15,778 nucleotides of DNA from Parcubacteria group bacterium GW2011_GWC1_41_7 (GCA_000997465.1 LCBW01000012.1:1-15778); one strand, 5' to 3'. Counted from the first letter of the stretch, positions 1 to 6,324 are shown. Notes: generated by a model from the sequence alone, not told the origin. Numbers and translations are program-made.

Positions 1-247
1 GGTCGTTGGGCTTGCCAGCGTTGACCGCGGCGATCACGGGTCCACTCCACGGCGCCGTCACCAGACGGTCGCCGAAACAGACCCCGGTCGCGGTCTGGCC
101 GTCGTACGAGACGGCAACGACCGCAGTCATCGCCTTGACCAGACCCGCCCTCTCCGCCGGCGACCAGTTGGTCTCGGCGAAGGCGGCGGTCGCGGACGCG
201 CACAGCGCGGCCGCGAGAACGAACAGCGAAAACGAACGCACCTTCAT
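1..247 (-). CDS. secreted protein of unknown function, N-terminal part, in GC-rich DNA
   Basis: The minus strand starts at ATG 247-245, with an AAGGAGA Shine-Dalgarno a few bases upstream, and stays open to the window edge (82 residues, no stop). The N-terminus is a classic Sec signal peptide: MKVRS, then a hydrophobic Leu/Ala stretch, ending in an A-x-A site near residue 24 (TAAFA before ETNW). After it come NWSPAERAGLVKAM and GVCFGDRLVTAP. The latter faintly recalls the early strands of trypsin-like proteases (G-x-x-x-G-D-R-L-V-T-A), but the usual A-H with the catalytic His is replaced by P-W, so I do not call a protease. The DNA is strongly GC-rich with G/C-ending codons, unlike everything between about 300 and 13,280. 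That points to transfer or an assembly join. Protein export is likely; the function is unknown. Confidence 0.7.
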   Translation of the reverse strand, partial: MKVRSFSLFVLAAALCASATAAFAETNWSPAERAGLVKAMTAVVAVSYDGQTATGVCFGDRLVTAPWSGPVIAAVNAGKPND

Positions 248-489
248 CGGTCTCTCCTTGCAAAAATCCTTTTTCAGGACTCCGCATGTTTCTGAGCAGT
301 AGTTGAATACCCACCCCCAAAGGAGGCAGGTTTGAGTTGAAACGAGCTAAATATATATTAGTACAATTTTACAAAAATGTCAAATTTACCTACTTTTATA
401 AATTTACTCCATAAATATGCTCAAAAAATAAACTTTATTCCTATTTAAAATCAAAAAAAATAAACCGCGGAAAGAGTATTATGTACGAA

Positions 490-517
490 GATTTTTTCTT
501 CTGCAGAAGAAAAAATC
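490..517. terminator. perfect 28-base palindrome, possible bidirectional terminator
   Basis: The two 14-base arms (GATTTTTTCTTCTG and its reverse complement) are exactly complementary, with A/T runs at both feet. Such a structure can end transcription in either direction. It lies downstream of the broken small gene at 673-877 on the minus strand. Confidence 0.5.
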
Positions 518-540
518 GAGGAGCGCGAAAGCAGGTATGG

Positions 541-664
541 TTGCGACACATCTTTGATGTACGCAAGCATAGCGCGCGAAGCGTTTCACGCTGGGAAATG
601 CGAACATCTCCGATGTGAGCGAACGAAGTGATGACGAGTGTGTCGCTAAGCGCATTATATGCGC
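541..664. repeat. cluster of short stem-loops with long-range pairing
   Basis: Four small hairpins lie close together. TTGCG/CGCAA encloses ACATC/GATGT at 541-566, AGCG/CGCT is at 580-592, ACATC/GATGT at 604-616 and GCGCAT/ATGCGC at 650-664. GCGACACA (543-550) is the exact reverse complement of TGTGTCGC (639-646), so the array could close into one multi-branch fold. The ACATC-GATGT hairpin occurs twice with slightly different loops. It may be an intergenic repeat or a small structured RNA; nothing shows that it is transcribed. Confidence 0.4.
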
Positions 665-672
665 GCTCAAAC

Positions 673-877
673 CTACTGCGCCGAATCAATGCTCTCTTTC
701 ACATCCATCACCTTCAATTTGTCATCAAGCATTTTTTTTATTTTTTGAAGCAGTCCTGTAATCTCAAGTCCCTGAGATTGGAATTCCCCAATAATTTTTT
801 CAGTTTGCGCCGCATCCTGCAACCCCTCTTCAAAAAGTCATTACTGTGCAAAACTCTTGGTATAGTTCTGTGTTCAT
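673..877 (-). pseudogene. small helical protein gene split by a single-base frameshift
   Basis: Reading from ATG at 877 gives MNTELYQEFCTVMTF and then TGA. One base further on, the next frame continues without a stop as EEGLQDAAQTEKIIGEFQ and on through QKIKKMLDDKLKVMD to TAG at 673-675. Both pieces have protein-like composition, and the join is at a run of five T (minus strand; A at 832-836 on the plus strand). With four T the frame would be continuous for 67 residues. The product would be a small, charged, mostly helical protein of no family I know. It could be a pseudogene, a homopolymer sequencing error, or a gene with programmed +1 frameshifting. Downstream of the 482-residue gene on the same strand. 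Confidence 0.45.
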
Positions 878-918
878 GAGTAAAATTGGCGCTTACGACA
901 CCTCATCGGCGCCGTAGC

Positions 919-943
919 TTGCGGCGTTGGATGCACGCCGCAA
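919..943 (-). terminator. hairpin just after the 482-residue gene
   Basis: An 8-bp perfect stem (TTGCGGCG with CGCCGCAA) and a 9-base loop lie about 10 bases past the stop codon. There is no long T-run after it on the minus strand, so it may only act as an RNA 3' stabiliser or a weak terminator. Confidence 0.45.
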
Positions 944-952
944 TAAATTATG

Positions 953-2401
953 TTATGTAAGTTGTTTCCACACCGGACCCTGTGGATCAAACGCTTGCGT
1001 CATCCATTTTTCAACCACCCCCATCCATCCACCTGACTTTCCCCTACATCGCTTTGCAACAAACGCATTCCTAAAATTTTCACGCATGGTATCATCGGCG
1101 GGTGTAACTGAAGTATCAATTGCCTCGTCTGCTAAATACTGCTTCCATGCCGCAGTCATGTCATCTTCTGATGCAAGCGCGCTTCGTGCATTTCCAAAAG
1201 ATTCTATCCCCGCATCTGCTGATTCTGGTTTTTCTGCGGTCAAAGCATCAGCAAGCGCAGATCGCATTTCAGAATTTTGCACAACAGACGCAGAAAGTTC
1301 AGACCCTAAAACCTGTAGCGCGTCTTGATTCGCTCTCAATAACCCCTCAATGCCTGTCCGACTTGTTGTCATAACATCTAAATCCTCTTGAATGTGCGGC
1401 CACCGCTGAACCAAAGACCCCATACCCTCATAAGGAGCACCCGCCGCCGCTCGTATTTTATTTCTTACAAATGGACGCTGATACCATGGCCTATTTTTTA
1501 TGTTTTGCTGAAAATCACCTTGCGCTCGAGATTGCATGTACTGCTCGCTAAATAACTCCCTGATCATCTCTTTCCGCTTTGCAGTATCACTTTCACCAAC
1601 AATGTTCATTAACGCATCTTCGGAAAGCTGTACGCTCTGCGCGGCATATCGAAAGTCAGAATTCGTCTTCATAAATTCACGCATATTATCAATACTCCCA
1701 GCTCCTGCAAAATCACTTTCAAAAGCCCTTACCCCCCACATAATGGGACTTTCAACGGCTTCATCAAAGCAAACATCAAGATTTTCAGCGCGAGACATTT
1801 TTTCACTGCCAAAACGTCTCTCCAGCAGTGCTTTAAATGCAGCCTCGCGATCGTCATCATCGCTTATCTGGAGTATGCCGGTAAATTCTTCGTCTGAAAT
1901 TCCATATTTTTCAGTAAGCCCTTGCAATGTTTCATTGACGTGCGCAATATTTTCCTGACTTGTGTGAAGTGCGTGTAACGCGTCCATCACATATTGAAAT
2001 CTTCCCGGATCGGTAATGGCAAGCGCCTCAATGCGCCCCAAAACAATAGTTCGAATTTTCTCCGCGCCAACCAAAGATGCAATCTGTTGCAATTCTGGAG
2101 ATTGAGTACACACGCTATTAATCGATTCTGAAGTGAGAATCCCCTCAACCTGCGCAGTTTGTTCTAATAGATGATTAAATTCTTCGCCGTACGATTCAAG
2201 ATCTGCGACATCAGCCGCCTCAATAGTTCCCTCTAAAAGTCGCCTTCCCAACCTCTCTCCTTGTGGTCCCTTTGTCTGCAAAAGAAGACCAAAGAGATGG
2301 CTATTTTTTTTATTCTGCAAAATATCCCGAACTGACAGGGTCTTTTTTTCATTACCGCTATCTGGTTGCGTAGCTTGTTGAAATGATTCAATTATCCCCA
2401 T
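953..2401 (-). CDS. hypothetical protein, 482 residues, soluble and helical
   Basis: I do not recognise a family. There is no signal peptide or membrane segment. The protein is acidic and, from composition, largely helical. Landmarks are a possible disordered N-terminus (ATQPDSGNEKK), a DDDD patch near residue 178, an Arg/aromatic stretch NRPWYQRPFVRNK near residues 304-316, and a Trp-rich C-terminus (GGWMGVVEKWMTQAF) that could bind a partner. The start at 2401 is supported by an extended -10 (TGATATACT) whose hexamer ends 9 bases upstream, leaving almost no leader and no Shine-Dalgarno. It is divergent from the 5S rRNA gene and shares its short promoter region. A hairpin follows the stop. 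Its composition matches the surrounding AT-rich genome, so it is probably lineage-specific and not recently acquired. Coding status is secure; function is unknown. Confidence 0.8.
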   Translation of the reverse strand: MGIIESFQQATQPDSGNEKKTLSVRDILQNKKNSHLFGLLLQTKGPQGERLGRRLLEGTIEAADVADLESYGEEFNHLLEQTAQVEGILTSESINSVCTQSPELQQIASLVGAEKIRTIVLGRIEALAITDPGRFQYVMDALHALHTSQENIAHVNETLQGLTEKYGISDEEFTGILQISDDDDREAAFKALLERRFGSEKMSRAENLDVCFDEAVESPIMWGVRAFESDFAGAGSIDNMREFMKTNSDFRYAAQSVQLSEDALMNIVGESDTAKRKEMIRELFSEQYMQSRAQGDFQQNIKNRPWYQRPFVRNKIRAAAGAPYEGMGSLVQRWPHIQEDLDVMTTSRTGIEGLLRANQDALQVLGSELSASVVQNSEMRSALADALTAEKPESADAGIESFGNARSALASEDDMTAAWKQYLADEAIDTSVTPADDTMRENFRNAFVAKRCRGKSGGWMGVVEKWMTQAFDPQGPVWKQLT

Positions 2402-2410
2402 AATAAAAGA

Positions 2411-2416
2411 AGTATA
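2411..2416 (-). promoter_or_regulatory. -10 box (TATACT, extended) for the 482-residue gene
   Basis: The minus strand reads TGATATACT, an extended -10, ending 9 bases before the ATG. The start site would fall within a few bases of the start codon, which implies a leaderless transcript. Confidence 0.5.
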
Positions 2417-2426
2417 TCATACCCCT

Positions 2427-2455
2427 TTGACTTTCTTTCTTTCGTATGGTAATAT
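2427..2455 (+). promoter_or_regulatory. sigma-70-type promoter of the 5S rRNA gene
   Basis: TTGACT (2427-2432) and TAATAT (2450-2455) are separated by exactly 17 bases, close to consensus. The predicted start near 2462 lies about 7 bases before the 5' strand of 5S helix I. This supports independent transcription of 5S. Confidence 0.7.
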
Positions 2456-2468
2456 CTTCTCTAGAGGT

Positions 2469-2581
2469 TCCCTTGTGGCCGCATGGTTTGCCTGGAAACA
2501 CCCCTTCCCATTCCGAATAGGACGGTGAAACGGGCAAACGCCGATGATACTCCTCTGGGGGAAAGTAGGTGCCGCAAGGGA
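2469..2581 (+). rRNA. rrf: 5S ribosomal RNA
   Basis: The sequence folds as a 5S rRNA. Helix I pairs TCCCTTGTGGC at the 5' end with GCCGCAAGGGA at the 3' end, with one G-U pair. Helix II pairs GTTTGCC with GGCAAAC. Typical 5S signatures are present: CCCATTCCGAA in loop C, GGTGAAAC, GCCGATGATACT, and GGGGAAAGTAGGTGCCGC before the 3' strand of helix I. The length, about 113 bases, is slightly short of the usual 115-120. No 16S or 23S gene adjoins; the flanking genes are protein-coding and read on the opposite strand, so this copy is unlinked from any rRNA operon here. It has its own promoter. Exact ends are inferred from pairing. Confidence 0.9.
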
Positions 2582-2590
2582 TTTTAAATT

Positions 2591-2758
2591 TCACAAAAAA
2601 TGCCGAAAAGGTATTTCTTTCAAGAACCGATTGTTCTTGGCTTCCAGCGAGCCAAGCCAACCTTGTCTCTCAAACGCCCCACCCCTCAAATATTTCGGGG
2701 ACCAAGCTGAGGCGTTCTCCGAGGCATTCTTGAAAGAAATACCTTTTAAATTTTGTGA
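2591..2758 (+). ncRNA. candidate structured RNA or inverted-repeat element after 5S
   Basis: A perfect 21-base inverted repeat (2606-2626 with 2727-2747) closes a compact domain, and TCACAAAA/TTTTGTGA (2591-2598 with 2751-2758) extends it after a mismatched gap. Inside are a hairpin CTTGGCT/AGCCAAG (2636-2656) and a two-tier stem AACGCC/GGCGTT (2673-2678 with 2711-2716) holding CCCC/GGGG. CAAGAAC at 2621 can alternatively pair with GTTCTTG at 2633-2639, so two exclusive folds are possible. It begins 10 bases after 5S and would be co-transcribed with it. It could be a new small RNA, an rRNA processing or termination device, or a MITE-like insertion with terminal inverted repeats. I saw no SRP RNA or RNase P signature. 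Confidence 0.45.
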
Positions 2759-2786
2759 TATTCAAAATTTTATTTTATAAAAAAGA

Positions 2787-2957
2787 ATTGTAATTTTTTT
2801 ATATGAACAAAATCTGAAAAAAGAGATACCCTATTTTGAGTGAGTGAGTAAGAAATTTTTAGATAGTCGCGTTAAGCCAGACCTAAAAATTTCTGTACAT
2901 GAACGAACCAAAATACATCTCTTTTTTCACTTTGAGAGAATATAAAAAAATTACAAT
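2787..2957. repeat. long inverted repeat, arms of about 75 bases, at convergent gene ends
   Basis: Three blocks pair perfectly and in register: 2787-2804 with 2940-2957 (18 bp), 2817-2827 with 2917-2927 (11 bp) and 2851-2862 with 2883-2894 (12 bp). The intervals between blocks are equal or nearly equal in length on both arms and partly matching (TATTTTG is shared). The loop is about 20 bases (2863-2882). The right foot contains the stop codon of the permease gene. It lies between the converging 5S and permease units, so it may stop transcription from both sides. Its size and A/T-rich, partly decayed arms also fit a MITE-like element. Confidence 0.6.
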
Positions 2958-4042
2958 GCGAGCGAGACCACCCACCCTATTGCAAAAAGTAAAATAAGCG
3001 CGCGAAGCAATATCGGATGAATATGAAAATATTTTTTATGCTTAATGTGGTCATACGCAACCAAAAGCAATAAAATATTTACGCTCAAAAAAAGTCCTCC
3101 AATGAGATCCGCAAGCTGTACAACCCCCTGAAGCGGAATAAAAACAAATAATATCAAAGGAACAGCAATGGCACACCATGCTGGAAATTCCTTTATTTTA
3201 AAATCAACCATAAGCCCCCGCTTGATATAAAAAACAAGCGAAAAGGCAACCGAGCTCATGCTCACCATCGCAAGTGCGATACTTAAAGATCCAATTGCGG
3301 GCCCAAAAATTGTTACCAGTTGCACAAGCGAATTTTCCGCTGTTGTATTTCCTAAAACTCCAACAACCGATGCAGTGAAAAATAGATATAACGCCGAAAC
3401 AATCATCAGCGCGGCTTTATTGACACGCCTGAACAGTGCCGCGTTTGGTCCGATCAAATCATAGACCATCTGCAACGACGAATACCCGATAAACGCAAAC
3501 ACCAAAAGCCCATAACTGAAAAAATATTGTGAATTTTGCCACACGAGATTTTCAGGACGCACATACGGAAACAGCAATCCGCTTAAAATTGCAAACAAAA
3601 ATATCATCGCGATAGAAAAAACAGTTTTGATGTTCGCAAACGGATTCACCGATAAGAGTCCAACGAGAACAAATAAAAGCGCGAAAAACGCCTTTACAGT
3701 CAGGGCGCTTACCGGAAGCACGAGCGGAACAAATTGTGAAAGCGCAACAAGAAACAAAAGGAGTACGAGTAAAATCCCAACATAGTCAAATATCCATACC
3801 GGTAATTTCCAATGTTTTCCCAATCTCTGAGAAATTAATCCCGGTAAATTATGTTTTTCTTTTGCATCAAACAACAACTCTCCATACGCAAGATGCAGTT
3901 CATACACCGCCAAAGCCACCACAATAAACCATATCCAAAAATACCCTCCGCTTATCTGAAGCGCGTACGGTAATAAAAAAACACCAAAACCAACAATAGT
4001 GCTGACAATAATAAAAACCGATTCAATTGCCTTTTTTAACAT
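2951..4042 (-). CDS. amino acid permease, APC superfamily (aromatic amino acid/HAAAP-like)
   Basis: A 363-residue polytopic inner-membrane protein with about 10-11 hydrophobic segments and short basic cytoplasmic loops. The N-terminus ESVFIIVSTIVGFGVFLLPYAL carries the G-[FI]-G-[VI]-[FL]-x-L-P motif in TM1 that APC-fold transporters use to bind the substrate backbone. NTTAENSLVQLVTIFGPAIGSLSIALAM is like the TM6-7 part of Trp/Tyr permeases. It probably imports amino acids with H+ or Na+, useful for a host-dependent cell with few biosynthetic genes; the substrate cannot be read from sequence. It starts 3 bases after the stop of the MgtC-like gene, so the two form an operon. The stop codon lies in the foot of a long inverted repeat. 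No Shine-Dalgarno is evident. Confidence 0.8.
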   Translation of the reverse strand: MLKKAIESVFIIVSTIVGFGVFLLPYALQISGGYFWIWFIVVALAVYELHLAYGELLFDAKEKHNLPGLISQRLGKHWKLPVWIFDYVGILLVLLLFLVALSQFVPLVLPVSALTVKAFFALLFVLVGLLSVNPFANIKTVFSIAMIFLFAILSGLLFPYVRPENLVWQNSQYFFSYGLLVFAFIGYSSLQMVYDLIGPNAALFRRVNKAALMIVSALYLFFTASVVGVLGNTTAENSLVQLVTIFGPAIGSLSIALAMVSMSSVAFSLVFYIKRGLMVDFKIKEFPAWCAIAVPLILFVFIPLQGVVQLADLIGGLFLSVNILLLLVAYDHIKHKKYFHIHPILLRALILLFAIGWVVSLAL

Positions 4043-4045
4043 ATA

Positions 4046-4471
4046 TTAATTACCTTCTTCAGCGTCTTTATTTATTTTTTTCTCAAAATAGGGCAAAATC
4101 GCCAACACAATAATAGTAATAAACGTGCTTGCAAATGCCTCGGTGTACATGCCCTGCCCGATTGCAGCGCCCAAAGCAACGGTCACCCAAAACGCAGAAG
4201 CCGTTGTTGCGCCTCGTACTTTTTCATCGTGATAAAAAATAATCCCAGCCCCTAAAAATCCTACCCCCACAACAAGGTTTGATAAAATACGCGATGCGCC
4301 ATCGGGAGAAAAATGCGTCGCAAGAACTGAAAACAATGTTGCACCAAGCCCCACAAGCGCAAACGTACGAAGCCCTACTTGTTTCTTAAACAAACTGCGC
4401 TCTGCCCCAATCATTGCGCCCAAAAGAGTGCCGGTTACAAGCTGATATAAAACTTCAACGTTGATGTTCAT
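4046..4471 (-). CDS. MgtC/SapB family membrane protein
   Basis: About 141 residues with four hydrophobic segments. The family signatures are present: GAMIGAERSLFKKQVGLRTF near the N-terminus (G-x-E-R then G-x-R-T) and GVGFLGAGIIF followed by VRGATTASAFW and GAAIGQGMY. The C-terminus is short (KKINKDAEEGN), so the soluble ACT-like domain of full MgtC is absent, as in many SapB-type members. Relatives affect Mg2+ homeostasis, membrane potential and, in pathogens, F-type ATPase activity; the role here is inferred only. I prefer the start MNINVEV at 4471 over an upstream in-frame ATG at 4489, because a -10 box (TATAGT, 4478-4483) lies between them and would make 4471 a leaderless start. It is the first gene of a two-gene unit with the permease. 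Confidence 0.85.
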   Translation of the reverse strand: MNINVEVLYQLVTGTLLGAMIGAERSLFKKQVGLRTFALVGLGATLFSVLATHFSPDGASRILSNLVVGVGFLGAGIIFYHDEKVRGATTASAFWVTVALGAAIGQGMYTEAFASTFITIIVLAILPYFEKKINKDAEEGN

Positions 4472-4477
4472 ATATTT

Positions 4478-4483
4478 ACTATA
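4478..4483 (-). promoter_or_regulatory. -10 box (TATAGT) for the MgtC-permease operon
   Basis: TATAGT ends 6 bases before the ATG at 4471, so the transcript would start at or next to the start codon. No clear -35 is seen. Confidence 0.4.
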
Positions 4484-4602
4484 AATCAAATATGAAAAAA
4501 TAATACATACACGTGTTTATATATTCGTCCAGCGCACAAGAAATAAAATGTTAAATACGTCTGCCTCTTTTTAGCCATCATACATCTGAAGATAAAAATA
4601 AA

Positions 4603-4630
4603 CAACGGAAAGCGTCATCGCCCTCCGTTG
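4603..4630 (-). terminator. intrinsic terminator of the infC-rpmI operon
   Basis: On the minus strand CAACGGA pairs with TCCGTTG around a partly pairing loop, followed directly by TTTATTTTTATC. It lies about 85 bases past the rpmI stop. The space between holds no rplT or other gene. Confidence 0.7.
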
Positions 4631-4713
4631 CTGTCTTCTTAAATTGTATATGTTCCTTACCCGTATATTTTACTTTTGAATTTTATTTTGGCCTTTGGCC
4701 TTTCACTTTTGAT

Positions 4714-4908
4714 TTACTTTTGATATTCCAAAAGTGATTTGTGCCCTTCTTTTGGTTTTGCTCTTCTACTAAGCTTGCTTGCCGTTTTGTTCAACCGGAA
4801 ATGTCCTACCCCGGGAGATGTTCTCATTACCTTTCCGTTTTTCGTCACGCGCACCCGCTTTGAGAGTGTTTTGTTTGATTTACTTGTTGCTCCTTGCTTT
4901 CGTGCCAT
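4714..4908 (-). CDS. rpmI: 50S ribosomal protein L35 (bL35)
   Basis: A very basic 64-residue protein with the L35 layout: a Lys/Ser/Thr-rich start, KRVRVTKNGKVMR (equivalent to the K-R-F-[KR]-x-T-x-x-G-K-[IV] core), then GVGHFRLNKTASKLSRRAK (equivalent to H-L-L-x-K-K-[ST]-x-K-x-K-R-x-L-R). It binds 23S rRNA as part of the large subunit. It starts 3 bases after the infC stop, the usual infC-rpmI order. In most bacteria rplT follows, but here a terminator comes next and no L20 gene is in the window. The N-terminus (MARKQGATSKSNKTLS) is less standard than the core. Confidence 0.85.
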   Translation of the reverse strand: MARKQGATSKSNKTLSKRVRVTKNGKVMRTSPGVGHFRLNKTASKLSRRAKPKEGHKSLLEYQK

Positions 4909-4911
4909 TTT

Positions 4912-5412
4912 TTATTTATTTATTTTTGCAATCGTCACTGCCAAAAATGCATTTTCTTTTTTAATGTCATTGACCAATTTATATGGAATCGTTACTTTTT
5001 CTAAAAATATGCGCAACTTATCTTGCGCAAATTCTGCGTGCATGCGCTGTCTTCCTTTCATCGTCAAGCGAATTTGCACCACTGACCCCTCTTCCAAAAA
5101 CTCATCGATCTTTTTTGCCTTGCGCGCCATATCACCCTCTGCTTCAGTAAAACTGATTTTTATCTCTTTTAGCTGCTGCTTTGGCTTTTTCTTCTCTTTA
5201 AGTTCTTTTTTCTGCTCATACAGAAATTTATTGTAATCCGCAAGCTTTACCACTGGAATTTCTGCCTTGTCAGTCACAAGCACTAAATCCAAACCCTCAT
5301 CATGCGCGATTTTTTCGGCTTCTTGAACAGAAAAAACCCCTCTTTGGGCTCCATCAACGCCAACCAAGCGCATTTGGCTAATTTTTAACTTGTATATCCG
5401 TGGATCTATCAA
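4912..5412 (-). CDS. infC: translation initiation factor IF-3
   Basis: IF-3 keeps 30S subunits free and checks initiator tRNA and start codon. Both domains are visible. The N-terminal domain contains MRLVGVDGAQRGVFSVQEAEKIA, GLDLVLVTDKAEIPVVKLADYNKFLYEQKK, followed by a Lys-rich linker. The C-terminal domain contains LKEIKISFTEAEGDMARKAKKI and VQIRLTMKGRQRMHAE. No ATG fits. The frame is open upstream; candidate starts are TTG at 5433 and TTG at 5412. I choose 5412 (166 residues) because TATAAT at 5422-5427 ends 9 bases before it, and the 5433 start would lie upstream of that box. Rare starts are characteristic of infC. The C-terminus is slightly shorter than in E. coli. First gene of the infC-rpmI operon. 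Confidence 0.9.
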   Translation of the reverse strand: MIDPRIYKLKISQMRLVGVDGAQRGVFSVQEAEKIAHDEGLDLVLVTDKAEIPVVKLADYNKFLYEQKKELKEKKKPKQQLKEIKISFTEAEGDMARKAKKIDEFLEEGSVVQIRLTMKGRQRMHAEFAQDKLRIFLEKVTIPYKLVNDIKKENAFLAVTIAKINK

Positions 5413-5421
5413 TGCGTTTTT

Positions 5422-5444
5422 ATTATAACACAAGAGTGTTATAA
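5422..5444 (-). promoter_or_regulatory. infC -10 box inside a perfect inverted repeat
   Basis: The minus strand has TATAAT at 5427-5422. It overlaps a 9-bp perfect inverted repeat with a 4-base loop (TTATAACAC-TCTT-GTGTTATAA, 5423-5444). The hairpin lies 26 bases past the upstream cofE stop, so it may be the cofE terminator (followed by TAAAAA), an operator over the -10 box, or both. Confidence 0.45.
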
Positions 5445-5469
5445 AGATAAAATTATCAAAAAATGACTA

Positions 5470-6171
5470 TTATTTTGGCAATTGATCAAAAAGCGGACGA
5501 TACATATCGTTTCCAATGTCAATGTAAATTTCTTTTCGGTTGACACGGTCACAAAACTGCACATTTGCGCCCTCAATAAGAGCAAGCGGTTGGAGCTCAT
5601 CTCCCTCCCCCATTACAAAAACAGCAGATGATGCCAAACTATCTGCAACATCAATGCGCGACATTTTAAATGTTCTGCCAAAAATATCTTTTTTGCCACG
5701 ATAATCTTTGATGCCCTTAAATCCGGCGTATCCTACTGCAACGCCGCTTACCCCCGCGCGAAGCGGCATGGTTCGGCTATCAGTAATAAGAACGCCAATA
5801 TTTCTTACCTTATATTTTTTCTGCAATTGAATGCGAAGCAACGCGGCGGATGCAAAGCTATTTTTCGGAAGCATAATGAATTTTCCGTTTGCATTGGACT
5901 CATCAATGCCCGCACTTGCCATAACAACTCCATCCCTTATAGTCAGCCAGGCATACCGAGTGGGAATAGCAAATTCACTCTCACGCTTAATAAGATTGGA
6001 TTTCGTTTCAATATTTTCAATTTTGGCAGTCCGTCTTTCAAAGAGCGCAACAATTTTCGACGTTACCACCACGATTGAATCTTCTTTTACTTTTTTTATA
6101 TATTTTGTGATAAATTCAAAAAGGTTTTCGCCTTCTTGAAAAATTTTTGTTTTGATTGGTTGTATGTTCAT
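5470..6171 (-). CDS. CofE-like glutamate ligase (coenzyme F420-0:L-glutamate ligase family)
   Basis: A 233-residue protein close to the 240-250 of CofE. Family motifs occur in order: VVTSKIVALFERR (34-47), SAGIDESNANG (86-96), GVLITDSRTMPLRAGVSGVA (116-135), GYAGFKGIKDYRGKKDIFGR (137-156), DVADSLASSA (174-183) and GEGDELQP (188-195). In archaea and actinobacteria CofE adds glutamates to F420-0 using GTP and Mn2+/Mg2+. No other F420 gene is here, and CPR bacteria are not known for F420 use, so the acceptor may be something else, for example folate or a peptide; that is inference. ATG 6171 fits the family start (NIQPIKTKIFQEGENLFEFI). A short ORF and a hairpin lie upstream. Confidence 0.85.
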   Translation of the reverse strand: MNIQPIKTKIFQEGENLFEFITKYIKKVKEDSIVVVTSKIVALFERRTAKIENIETKSNLIKRESEFAIPTRYAWLTIRDGVVMASAGIDESNANGKFIMLPKNSFASAALLRIQLQKKYKVRNIGVLITDSRTMPLRAGVSGVAVGYAGFKGIKDYRGKKDIFGRTFKMSRIDVADSLASSAVFVMGEGDELQPLALIEGANVQFCDRVNRKEIYIDIGNDMYRPLFDQLPK

Positions 6172-6202
6172 TGCGTATGTATATTTAATTTAAAACCGCC
6201 CC

Positions 6203-6249
6203 AAGTAGGGACGATACTATATTTTTAAAAATTAAAATGGAGCGCCCTA
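6203..6249 (-). promoter_or_regulatory. leader hairpin upstream of the CofE-like gene
   Basis: GTAGGG-CG and CG-T-CCCTAC pair around a 30-base AT-rich loop, starting at the stop codon of the 22-codon ORF and ending about 30 bases before the ligase start. It could act as an attenuator or a weak terminator. The only evidence is the pairing. Confidence 0.35.
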
Positions 6250-6315
6250 CCGTTTATAAAATAGCAAGTTGCGCACAAAACCAGACCACGTTGTCCTGCG
6301 ACAAGTTTGAATCAT
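6247..6315 (-). CDS. possible 22-residue leader peptide ORF
   Basis: ATG at 6315-6313 opens a 22-codon frame ending in TAG at 6247-6249. The peptide is basic and aromatic (it includes RRTTWSGFVRNLLFYKR). TATAAT at 6325-6330, preceded by TTGG as an extended -10, ends 9 bases before the ATG, so the transcript would be nearly leaderless. A hairpin starts at the stop codon, and the CofE-like gene follows 75 bases later. It may be a regulatory leader peptide, the 3' remnant of a longer gene (the same frame is open further upstream), or non-coding leader. Low certainty. Confidence 0.3.
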   Translation of the reverse strand: MIQTCRRTTWSGFVRNLLFYKR

Positions 6316-6324
6316 AGCGCAATT

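Larger units (their letters stand above)
248..672. other. gene-free stretch: AT-rich spacer followed by hairpin-rich DNA
   Basis: No convincing gene is seen here on either strand. Bases 340-480 are very AT-rich and hold no clear promoter pair. From 490 on the composition changes. A perfect 28-base palindrome is followed by several short hairpins (541-566, 580-592, 604-616, 650-664), and GCGACACA at 543-550 can pair with TGTGTCGC at 639-646. The short reading frames crossing it have no protein-like composition. Confidence 0.6.

Noticed and set aside
6..302. Plus-strand 98-codon open frame
   Set aside because: It is the complement of the GC-rich minus-strand gene, which has a Shine-Dalgarno and a signal peptide; GC-rich DNA gives open frames on both strands.
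2388..2660. Minus-strand 90-codon open frame
   Set aside because: It is antisense to the 5S rRNA gene.
2591..2758. SRP (4.5S/ffs) RNA or RNase P RNA
   Set aside because: The conserved SRP GGAAG-AGCAG-type loop and the RNase P core motifs are absent, and the length does not fit RNase P.
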